A stretch of DNA of 64,000 bases, taken from contig OZ223308.1 of NCBI GenBank assembly GCA_965140765.1, positions 372,001-436,000 of the forward strand, given 5' to 3'. Below are positions 26,588-36,700 of this stretch, in pieces; position 1 is the first letter of the stretch; each line of letters opens with the position of its first letter. The position numbers were made by a program, and so were the translations under genes. The notes below the pieces were generated by a model, which saw nothing but the letters and a program-made list of their open reading frames with translations, was not told where the DNA came from and searched no databases. The DNA is from Sunxiuqinia sp963678245 (GTDB taxonomy: Bacteria > Bacteroidota > Bacteroidia > Bacteroidales > Prolixibacteraceae).

Positions 26588-27526
26588 TTAGAAATAACGT
26601 GGCGATCTGACCTTTCCACGTCCAAAGTTAAAGTCATAACGTACTAGTATCTCATGCGTTCCGTTATTGTAAACACCTATATCAGTCGTTGTTACATCAT
26701 AAGAATATCCAACTCTCAACTGGTTTGTTATCTGTAGCTGCAACATTCCCCCAAAAGCATCTCCTACCCGGTACATTGCCCCCAACCACAGTCTATCGTA
26801 AAATAAAAACTGAGTGGTTACATCAAAAGAGACAGGTGCATTTTGCACATATTTTGTTAAAAAATAAGGCTTAAATTTAAGAATTCTGTTGATATCAAAC
26901 ACGTATCCTGTCAGAAAGAATAAGTGAATTTGTTCTTTACTTAAATATTCAGAAGAAAAATTATACTTGTTTATTTTGTTTTGAATAAGCTTTGGAACTG
27001 ACAGACCTGCGACAAAACGATCAGAATTATAGTAAATTCCAATTCCTGCATTGGGTAAAAGATTTTGATTGATATCGCTTGAAAAAATCGGGTCATTGTT
27101 GTCAACCGTTTTTAATTCGGAAAGGCCTGCCTCATAAAAATTAACGCCACCTTTCAAACCAAACGACAAATATCTTCCGCGGTCGAAATCAATGCTGTAT
27201 GAATAATCGAAATAGGCACCGGTTTGAGAAATAGGACCTAACTGATCTCTCAATAACGAAAAGCCCAATCCCATATGAAATTTTGTAATTGGAGAGTGCA
27301 CCACAAATGATTGGGTCACCGGTGCACCTTCAAAATCAACCCACTGATTACGAGACACAACCATTATGCTCAGCACATCGCCGGAACCAGCATAGGCCGG
27401 ATTTATCGAAAGGATGTTATTCATGTATTGCGTATACATCGGGTCTTGCTGTGCACGTCCTTTTTTCGTCTGAAAAAAAGACACAATCAACAATAAAATG
27501 ATATAAATAAAAATCTTCTTCATCAA
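26588..27526 (-). CDS. PorP/SprF family type IX secretion outer-membrane protein
   Basis: The 312-aa protein has a signal peptide (IIYIILLLIVSFFQTKKGRAQ-like) followed by the hallmark QDPMYTQYMNNILSINPAYAGS and repeated amphipathic beta-strands ending in DFNFGRGKVRSPRYF, as in PorP/SprF barrels. Family knowledge: SprF is needed for secretion of the adhesin SprB encoded next to it, and PorP-like proteins act as partners of specific type B cargo. Here it follows a CHU_C-domain protein and precedes the PorE-like gene, the usual arrangement. Confidence 0.95.
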   Translation of the reverse strand: MMKKIFIYIILLLIVSFFQTKKGRAQQDPMYTQYMNNILSINPAYAGSGDVLSIMVVSRNQWVDFEGAPVTQSFVVHSPITKFHMGLGFSLLRDQLGPISQTGAYFDYSYSIDFDRGRYLSFGLKGGVNFYEAGLSELKTVDNNDPIFSSDINQNLLPNAGIGIYYNSDRFVAGLSVPKLIQNKINKYNFSSEYLSKEQIHLFFLTGYVFDINRILKFKPYFLTKYVQNAPVSFDVTTQFLFYDRLWLGAMYRVGDAFGGMLQLQITNQLRVGYSYDVTTTDIGVYNNGTHEILVRYDFNFGRGKVRSPRYF

Positions 27527-27660
27527 TACATCGAACTACAAAGCGATCAAAATTACAATTAATCTATTCATCAAAATTTTAAACATCAAAACAAAAGTTA
27601 TAAATACATCCTGCATTCAAATATGCTTTCAACGATAATCCAGGAAAACAATATTTTCTT

Positions 27661-29673
27661 CTACCGTTCCACATAGATGTATCCATTAATTTTTTCATTC
27701 CCTACTCCCAAATCAAGGATGTAGTAATAGGTTCCTGCCGGTACCTGTCCACTTCCGGTTCGTATCCCTTTATTGGCAGTACCATCCCAAAAGCCATCGC
27801 GACTAATTCCCATTCCATAGTTTGCAGACTGATAAACCAGATTTCCCCACCGATTAAATATTTTCATACTCACCTGTTCGTACTGACCAATTCCTTTGAT
27901 CTCGAAATAATCGTTGATACCGTCTCCATTGGGAGAAAATGCGTTCGGTACAAACAATTCATCATCGGTTATCATGACCAATACGGTGGCTTCATCGCAT
28001 TGATTCGAAAAATCGCAGACTGCATAAATGAAATTATCCTGCCCCACATAGTATTGATCGGGCGTATAAGTGATTATTGAATCGGACGAAACAACAGCAA
28101 CACCATGATCAGGAGGCATTACAATGGTCACCGACTCAGGGTCGAGTTGCCCTTGAGGCATATCATTTCGTAAGACATTAATATCAGCAAAAGTATTCAC
28201 CAGTACACCCGCAGTATCATTAAACGCAGTCACCTGAATGAGCAATCCGACATTCACAGAATCTAAAACGGAACAACCAAACTGATCAGAGATTTCCAAA
28301 TAATAAGTCCCCATTCCCGATACTTGTGGAGTGGCAGATTGAGCTCCATTAATAATCAGCTCATCGCCTTCGGTCCACCAGTTAAAGGATAAATCCTCAC
28401 CTAGACTGGATGAAGCATCAAGCATAATCACATCGGTAGAGCTATTTACAAATACCTGCCTGTCCATAACGACTTCAGGCGAACTTGCCACTTGCACAAA
28501 AACGGTGTCTTTAGCTGAAAAACCATTCGAATCAGTAACTGTCAACACATAATTTGTCGACTGCCCTGCTGCAAATTCAGGCGTGGAACTTTGGGCATTA
28601 TCTAAATAAGTAGTTGGCTCCCATTGATATTGAATCGGTTGCTGGCCATAGCTGTCGCTTGCATCTATCTGAATCGGCAAACAACTTCCAGCTAAAACGG
28701 TATCGGCCTCAATATAGGCAACCGGTAAATTGTCGTTGGAAATAACAGTGATTGTTTTTGACAAAGTTTCGGACTGACAGCCCGCTGCATTCCTCGCTTC
28801 AACACTTAAAACATGAATACCTGGTTGGTTCCAGTCAATTTCTTCAGTCGCAGTTGTTTCGGAGCTTAACTCCAGAATTGTACCACCTGGTTTTTGTATC
28901 GACCAATGGTAAGTATAAGCAGCTGATCCGGTTACGGAATAGGACGCAATTGTTCCTTCCATCGTTTGAATCGGATCGGTATCAAAATCGATGCTTGGCG
29001 CAGACTGAATCGTTGTTGTCTGCATATTTTTTCCGGTTTCGGCCTCTGCAATAATTCCCAAAGCATCGGTAATTTCTAATAAGGTAATTGTAACTGTCGT
29101 ATTTGTATTCGGACCCGCCGAAAATAAATCTTCGCTAATCCGCAATTGCTGGCTCAAATATTCAACAGTTTGGATGGGCTGCTGAACACCATTTACAGCA
29201 TAAGCAACTTCAGCCGGGAAACGATCCTCATTCCATGAATTTCCGCTCCCATCATCAAAAGAAACATCTACAGTAATCGAATTGTCGGTTTCCTTGTAAC
29301 ACTGAGTTGTGGTTGAATTCGCGATTGAGAAGCCGAGATTCGCTTGTAATATATTCAACTCAATAGCTCGGCCTGTTGAGCAACCAGAGGGATTTGTTTC
29401 GAATACAATCACATAGTAAGTCCCTGCATCAGTAAACACTAATTGAGTTTTGTTTGAATTTTGAGGTAATTTAAAAACATAGCTATCCTGATTTGCTGGA
29501 TTGAATGCACGTTGATCCATATAAACACCCCACAAATATTCATTCCCGTCAACTTGGTCAACTTCTAAAGAAATTTCTTGACTTGTTAAATAAGTCGCTT
29601 GACCAAATGATTTAATTACCCCCGTAATTAGACAGAAAAGAGAAAGAACTAATATCCAAATCCCCTTTTTCAT
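27661..29673 (-). CDS. T9SS cargo with gliding-motility C-terminal (CHU_C, type B) domain
   Basis: The 670-aa protein starts MKKGIWILVLSLF with a signal peptide; a longer upstream frame would run through the intercistronic hairpin and is rejected. After the signal comes a module shared with the two upstream proteins (EYLWGVYMDQR ... GTYYVIVFETNPSGCSTGRAIEL). Several Ig/PKD-like domains follow (about 270-470), then a cadherin-like segment (AFNDTAGVLVNTFADINVLRND). The C-terminus is a classical CHU_C domain: VPNAFSPNGDGINDYFEIKGI ... MKIFNRWGNLVYQS ... GTYYYILDLG. It is expected at the cell surface and is the only protein of the three with a known sorting domain. Confidence 0.92.
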   Translation of the reverse strand: MKKGIWILVLSLFCLITGVIKSFGQATYLTSQEISLEVDQVDGNEYLWGVYMDQRAFNPANQDSYVFKLPQNSNKTQLVFTDAGTYYVIVFETNPSGCSTGRAIELNILQANLGFSIANSTTTQCYKETDNSITVDVSFDDGSGNSWNEDRFPAEVAYAVNGVQQPIQTVEYLSQQLRISEDLFSAGPNTNTTVTITLLEITDALGIIAEAETGKNMQTTTIQSAPSIDFDTDPIQTMEGTIASYSVTGSAAYTYHWSIQKPGGTILELSSETTATEEIDWNQPGIHVLSVEARNAAGCQSETLSKTITVISNDNLPVAYIEADTVLAGSCLPIQIDASDSYGQQPIQYQWEPTTYLDNAQSSTPEFAAGQSTNYVLTVTDSNGFSAKDTVFVQVASSPEVVMDRQVFVNSSTDVIMLDASSSLGEDLSFNWWTEGDELIINGAQSATPQVSGMGTYYLEISDQFGCSVLDSVNVGLLIQVTAFNDTAGVLVNTFADINVLRNDMPQGQLDPESVTIVMPPDHGVAVVSSDSIITYTPDQYYVGQDNFIYAVCDFSNQCDEATVLVMITDDELFVPNAFSPNGDGINDYFEIKGIGQYEQVSMKIFNRWGNLVYQSANYGMGISRDGFWDGTANKGIRTGSGQVPAGTYYYILDLGVGNEKINGYIYVER

Positions 29674-29679
29674 AGATTT

Positions 29680-29707
29680 ATACCGCTGGCTGAATAGCCA
29701 GCGGTAT
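29680..29707 (-). promoter_or_regulatory. Strong intercistronic hairpin just upstream of the CHU_C start codon
   Basis: A perfect 12-bp stem (ATACCGCTGGCT / AGCCAGCGGTAT) has a 4-nt loop. It starts 9 nt after the stop of the 334-aa gene and ends 6 nt before the next ATG. There is no T-tract, so it is more likely an RNA stability/processing element or a translational block than a terminator. Confidence 0.6.
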
Positions 29708-29716
29708 AATCTTTTA

Positions 29717-30721
29717 TTAGTTGACTGTAATTTTTGAAGTATTTGGGATTGGATTGACAGTAATTGAGTAAGCCGAATTGGTATGTGAACTATCAGCCCC
29801 TGTATAAGCAGCTGGCTCCTGACCTTCAGCATAATCAACTGCAGTACCACCATTTTCAACCAAAACCGTTGATGGATCAATCGAAAGTGATAAAACATAG
29901 TCAGCAGTAGGAACATCTGCAATATTTTGAATCTCTGCAGTTATTGTAACAGTTGATGTCCCTGCAGCCACAGTAATTTCATTTAAACTCCCTGTAGTAT
30001 AGGTTCCTGTTCCATCAGTAACTGTCCATGTCACATTCCCTGGAGAAGATGGAATGGTGCTTGCATCCTGCACGGAAAACTTCCAACTGGCATCTTCTAA
30101 AACATTACCAATTTCAGTTCCTGCACCTCCGCCTTTCGCGGTATAAAGTGTAATCTCATATGTCATAGTCATGGTGCTCATCACAGGAGTTACCGTAGCG
30201 TCATTTAAATCAGTAGCATCACTATCTCCATAAATGGAACCTGTATTTGTATTACAATAAGTGGCACTTGCCGCTAAGGTGGCCTCCAAATGGTCTTTTG
30301 TAACAACCAACAAATCAAGGTCAATAATAGTAACGCCAAAACGTCTCACTGTAGTACAACCATCCCCAGCGTTTGTTTCAACGACCTCAACAACATAAGT
30401 TCCAGTAGCGAGCCACTTGATTTGGGTCGCAAAAGCATCAACTCCTGAATTTGTTACTTCAAAAGAATAGTCAGAATCGACAGTTGCAGCAGTAGCAGTC
30501 CAATCGCTAGCGGTGTAATCCAGAGCACCATTCCATTCATAAACAGACCAAGTGTAACTATTGCCTTCATGGTCGTCATCCTGGGTTGTTCCATCTGTAC
30601 TATTCACCCAATAGTTTCGAGTTGAGTTAATTGTTACGGTCTGTTGCGAACCTTGAGCAAAAACATTTGCACTCATGCCTATTAAAACAAAGAGGCTTAA
30701 CAACGTAAATAACTTTTTCAT
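29717..30721 (-). CDS. Secreted protein sharing its module with the neighbouring adhesins (334 aa)
   Basis: The ATG at 30721 gives a clean signal peptide (MKKLFTLLSLFVLIGMSANVFAQ). The mature protein has an N-terminal beta module (NSTRNYWVNSTDGT ... SYTWSVYEW ... GTYVVEVVETNAGDGCTTVRRFGVTI) that aligns by eye with the start of the mature CHU_C protein and with the C-terminal region of the 2784-aa adhesin. A second beta domain follows. It has no type A or CHU_C sorting domain. It ends in VNPIPNTSKITVN, nearly the same tail as the large adhesin. I do not recognise a named family. It is probably an abundant structural subunit of the same surface assembly. Confidence 0.8.
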   Translation of the reverse strand: MKKLFTLLSLFVLIGMSANVFAQGSQQTVTINSTRNYWVNSTDGTTQDDDHEGNSYTWSVYEWNGALDYTASDWTATAATVDSDYSFEVTNSGVDAFATQIKWLATGTYVVEVVETNAGDGCTTVRRFGVTIIDLDLLVVTKDHLEATLAASATYCNTNTGSIYGDSDATDLNDATVTPVMSTMTMTYEITLYTAKGGGAGTEIGNVLEDASWKFSVQDASTIPSSPGNVTWTVTDGTGTYTTGSLNEITVAAGTSTVTITAEIQNIADVPTADYVLSLSIDPSTVLVENGGTAVDYAEGQEPAAYTGADSSHTNSAYSITVNPIPNTSKITVN

Positions 30722-30782
30722 TTTAGTAAAATTTAAGGTTAACATTTAATTTTTATAAATTCTATTTTCAATTATCTATATA

Positions 30783-33700
30783 TTAGTCTGTTGTAATCTC
30801 TGAGGTATTTGGGACTCCCCAAAGTGTTACATCATCATTTTCGTCGGTATTGGTTGTTTGTTTGGTTATGCTAAAATTATCAGTTGCTGAATCAATGGTC
30901 AGGTTAAAATCTTTGTCTATTCCTGCTTGATTGGTAAAAATAAAGGCGACTTGTACCGCAGGTTCTCCGGAAGTCTTCGTTGCTGAAACAACATAAGTTC
31001 CATCACAACTCTCCGAAGTATTTATTGACTGAGCATCGCTTGTATATAAATTGGATACGCTTCCCGTACAGCCATTAGTACCATCAGAAACCGTAAAATC
31101 GAACGCATACGGTTCAACACCACCTGTAAAGTCAATGTCCCAAAAAACGACTGTTGTAGTTCCGGTTCCACCATCCTGGCAACTATCGCCCAACGGACTC
31201 ACCCCTGAGTTGAAATTCGTTTCCTGCACCTCAACATCAAACTCGAAAACAGCGGAACAATTGCCGCTAATTTGTTCTTTAATCACCCGAATTGTATAGA
31301 TGTTTCCACTAGCAACAGAAGCTTCTTCGAAAAGAATATCCCCGCTCGTTTGCTCTGTATTATTAAAGGAAATTGTAGGCGTTACGTCCGTACCCGACTC
31401 ATCCAAAACCAGCCAGGTGTAAGTGTAATTTTCAGGATTCGGTTCTATTGCATCAACCACGTAAGTGTGGGTTGAGGTAATAAATGGTTTCTGCCCCGAT
31501 CCCACGTCTCCCGTTCCCGATAGCCCTCCATCGTATGTCATTCCGGATATTGTTAACGGAGCGAGACTAGTTAAAACCGCTGTAAAAATGACCGAATCTT
31601 GATTACCCGACGCATCAGTAAAAACCAATTTGATATCGGTATCAGCAAATACTTCAGTGCCAATTATCGGTTCCTGAGTGATACTTGGTGACGGATCACA
31701 ATTGTCGGATAAGTCAGTCAATAAAGAGGAGTAGTCAGGGATTAAAACCGAACAGCCGCCTGCGGCATCCAAATCCTGATTAGCCGGTGTGCTTGCGGTT
31801 GGTTCCGTAACGTCATTGATTGTAACCTCGGTTTCACAAGTTCCAATGTTTCCGCATTCGTCTTCAAAACTCCAGCTAACTACTGTCGTTCCTTTGGGGA
31901 ATGCCACATCAACAAGATCTCCGGTTCCATTTACAGTTATGGTGTTGATTGTATATTCATGATAAACGGTAAGATCGCCAAAACCACAACCATCGGTGAA
32001 ACTCCCTGGGGCAGTGATGCTCATTACCTTTTCGCAATTGCTATCTGCAAAATCGATGATATCATTTGGGCAATCCTGAATAACAGGTGGCGTTGAATCG
32101 GTAATGGTGAAGGTCTGTGTACAGGTTTGGAAATTCCCAGCTTCATCTGTAATCGTATAAGTTCGTTTTACTTCGCAACTGTTGGTTTCGTCCTTTTTAT
32201 CGGTAACATCCGAAAACTCAACGGTCAAATTGGTTCCACTCGTGCAGTTATCTGACACGGTTCCTATCAGGGAAAAATCTTCGTAGCTAGTCGCTCCCGT
32301 TTCAATATTTTCCACACAAGTGGCAGATGCATCAGCAGGGCAAGTAGCAATAACAGGAGGAGTAATATCAACCGGAATATCAACACTGGCAGATGCAGCA
32401 ACCGAACATTCATTTGACTCGACAGTGGTAATTGAAAGACTTGTAGTTCCGGTATTGGCCAATGCAGTCGTCGTAAAAGAACCCGATCCGGAAGAAAAAA
32501 CCAGTGTTGCCGTTTCGTCGGTTGATTCGTTTGGAGCACTTAAATCGTAAGTCACCGTATACGTTCCATCGGCGAGTGAGGAAGATGTGACGTCAATCGT
32601 AGCTGTAGCATTTAAGCAAACATCAGTGCCTCCTGAAAAGGCAAACGACAAATCAGTTAAGTCGGGTGTTGGAGGATCGGTCAGAACGACATCCGGATCA
32701 TCGGTAGTTACGCAAGGTCCAACACTTAAACGCAGGTTATTGTAAATTCCGGCAGGCAAATTGTTTATTGTTGCGAGCTCCCCAGATACTGATACTCCCG
32801 TGAAAGCTCCGGCATCATATGTAATATCATAGACTCCATCAGGTACATTGGATAAAGACAACTCAATAGCACCATCATTTCCGCCACAGGTTGAAGGATT
32901 GGTTTGATTGGAAACAATTACGCTGTAAACTGGTGGTTGAGCAATGGAATAACTTCCGTTGGCAACACAGCTATTGGCATCAGTAACTATCACATTGTAA
33001 GTTCCAACTCCAAGTTCGGACTGATCTTCATCCGTTGAAATCAGCCCACTTCCATCCATTGTTGACCATTCAAAAGAGTATGGTTCTGTTCCTCCTGACA
33101 CATTAATATCAATTGCACCATCAGCTAAGCCATCACAACTTATGTTCGTGAGCGTTTCATCAATCTGAGTATCGCTGACGGTTACGGTGATTGTCCCTAT
33201 CGTTTGACAACCATTGTTTGGCACAGTTAACGTGTAAGTGTATGTTGTGGTTGCAGTTGGAGTAGCTGTTACTGAGGGTCCTGTTGTAGGTAATAAATCT
33301 GTTGTTGGGCTCCAGGTAACCATTGGGGTGAATGGGGTATCAGATTCATGCGTTGCTTCGCCATTTATTGTCCCATTGTTGCTCCCAGCTTCGTCTGACA
33401 CAGTGTTTCCAATATCATCATTAAAGTTGTAGTACACAATTAAATCAGAACCACTTCCGGAGCCATCGTTAATATTATACATTTCTGAACGAATGTCTTC
33501 TTCGGTCAATGGTCTGTTCCAAAGTTTAAACTCATCAATATAGCCAGTGTAAAAAAAACTGTTTGAGCCGTTTTGATCAACAGCATAAACTAGTCCCCCT
33601 CCCGTGCGCCCAATATTAATATCGCCTGAATGATTGCTCAATCCATTATCACCCTTTGAATCATAGACTCCACCAAATAAATCCCCATTTAGATAGCCCT

Positions 33701-36700
33701 TAAAATTATCTTCCCCTGATGTCGATGTAATACTGGAGTCGAAAACCAAAGCAACATGGGTCCATTCATTGGCACTAATTGTTTTTTTCACAGCCTCACC
33801 GCCAAAAGTATAAGTACTTCCCGATCTCTCCCAAATATGAACATAGATTTCACCACCCTCAATATAGATTGATATCCCGTTTACTGTTCCTCCCTCTTCA
33901 TAAATTACCTGCCTGCTGCTTACATCACTAGCTTTGAACCACAAAGCAATCGTTCTTTGAGTTTGAACACCCGTATTAATTAAGTTACTATTCTGAATTC
34001 TGACAGAACTACTCCCGTTAAAATACATGGATGAATCAGCCATCTCAATACTCAGTGGAATCGATTCACCTTTACAGATCGTTGCATCATTGCTAGCGGA
34101 GTACAAAGTAGCATGACCGTCATAAATAACAATTGGATCAGGCCATCTTTCAGTACAATCAGACGCATCTCTGATTAGAACAGTATATGATCCTGGTGAA
34201 ATCCCTGTAAAAATATTACTCGTTTGGTAATTAGCTCCACCATCAATACTATACTCAATTTGTCCACTACCTGTAGCCGAAATGGTAATTGTGGCATCAT
34301 TATCCCCCGCACATGTGATTGGGGTATACGATACGTCGCTGATGCTACATTCCGATTGAACATTAACAACCATATCACATTCTGCCATATTTCCCGAATT
34401 ATCCGTCACCGTCCAATGAACAGTTGTGTTTCCCAAGGGATAGATATCGCTGGCATCATCCGTGTTATTATAGTCGTTCACAATGCTTGCAACCTGACAA
34501 TTATCGCTAACCGCTGGTTGATCAATCTGAATTGGATTATCAGTTGATGAAGCTGTAATATTCCCGGGGCATGTTATCGTTGGGGCAATGTTATCACCAA
34601 CTTCGTTTCCAATATTAATAGAGGGAGGAGTAGCAGAATAGGTTGCATGATAATAATTGGACGCAGGGATTATTGAGAAAATTCCTGAGCCTGCGGGACG
34701 CCATTCCATCGTTACGCGAGCATCTCCACCGTTTTCATAAAAGTCCAATCGAAAAGGAATTATGTCTCTTGCAAAACTATAGTTATAGTATTGATCCGTA
34801 CCGTAAGATCGAAGCACCCATGAGCCAAGCGTATAACTTCCATCTAGGTATGCGCGCACTCCATCATCCGAACCTGTTTGAAAATCAAAATCGGTACCTG
34901 AACCATCCGGTTTTTTCAACCAACCAGTCCAACGCAAAACCACACGGTCGCTTTGTGAAAAGCCACACAAATCAATATTTCCATTGCCCCAATCATAATC
35001 TATAGAGGTGTCACTATCTCCACAAATTGATTGAGGAGTAACTTCTGATGAATCTGTTATATCCGGGTTACTTCCACCCGGGTAGGTAAAATATTCCAAT
35101 AATAATCCTTGGTTCATCGTAGTTGAAATATTGCTCAAACTACTTGATGATGAATTACCATAAAACATGTAGATATAATTATATCCGGACGAAACAGCAG
35201 GAATTTTAACCCAAACAGATGCAGATGATGAAGCTGTATAATCTTCAATCCAGTAATCAAGCAATGTTCCATCTTCCAAAGAAAAACGTAAATCAGAAAA
35301 GTCAGCATTCATCTTACTGTCGTAAGGAATCGTCAACTCCACCTGATAGCTCAACAAAGGTACTGAAGACGAAATGGTTATCGGCCTATAACTGCAATAC
35401 CCATCAACATGTGTTGGAGTGGGTGGATTACCTTCGGAATTAAACGTAACAGTAACGTCAAAATTACAATCAGCGGTATTACCCTCTCCATCAGTCGACG
35501 TATATGTGACTGTTGTTGTGCCGACGGGAAATGAATCTCCGGGGTCATAATCTGAAGTTAGCGCTGCTGAACAATTATCCGTTGCTGAGGGAGCCGTCCA
35601 GCTAACAACAACAGGGTTGCCATCGGTTGAAACTGCAGTAATATTATCAGGACAGGTAATTGTTGGCGGCAAGTTATCAACAACAGTTACCGTAGAATTA
35701 CATGTTGATGAATTTCCGCTTTCGTCGGTTACTGTTAACGTAACGGTATTATCACCAATATTGGCACAAGTAAATGAGCTAATATCAAGGCTTAGTGCTA
35801 AATTGCCCGAAGTTGTGCAATTATCATTGCTCCCGTTGTTAACTTGAGCAGGGGTGATAGATACATTGCCTGATGCATCCAGATTCACTGTTATGTCCTG
35901 ACAAACGGCAGTTGGATCAGTTGTGTCGCTATAATTAATAGTCCAACTACCATTACTCGAACAACCCATCGAAGAATTTGAAACATAAACAGCATAAGTT
36001 CCGGGCTCGACTCCTGACAAATCTTGGGTAGTAGCAGTAAAACCTGCGTCTCCCGACTTGGTCCATGAATAGGAATAATCATCCTGCCAAGTGGGCGAAC
36101 CTGAAAAAGAACCATCGTTTCCTGTCGGCTGCGATGACAAAATTGTCCCCAATCCTTCATAAAAATTATATCCGGCCATCAATCCGGACTCTATCCCTTG
36201 GTAATGGTAATATCCAGACGCCATTGATGCTATTTCGCCACCATCTAATGCCCTGTTCCAGAACCCCACTTTAGTCATTTGTCCTAGGAAATTACCCCCG
36301 GATGGATCCCAAACCCCAGCTCCAATTTTGGAAGAGTAGTTGGTATCTGATCCATAATTACCAGTCGAATTACCCCCTGTGGCAACGCTAGTCCCATCAA
36401 TATAAAGGATAATCGTACTTCCATTACCAACTACTGCTACGTGGTGCCATGCATTATCAGAAGGATACACGTTTGTTGAGACACTTCCTCCTGATGCAGT
36501 CCAACAATCTAGCGTGCTTGAGTTACTAAATCCAAACTCGATGGCATCGTTTTGCCCAAACAAGCTGATGCGGGAACCAATCGTCGATAAATCTACTTTA
36601 ATCCATCCTTCTAACGTAAATTGGGATAGGTTTGACATTAACATGTTGCCTAAATCAATATAATCGGGATCATTAAACTGGATAGGATAAGGAACAGTTA

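Noticed and set aside
29674..29922. N-terminal extension of the CHU_C protein to an upstream ATG
   Set aside because: It would translate through the 12-bp hairpin and overlap the 334-aa gene; a proper signal peptide starts at 29673.
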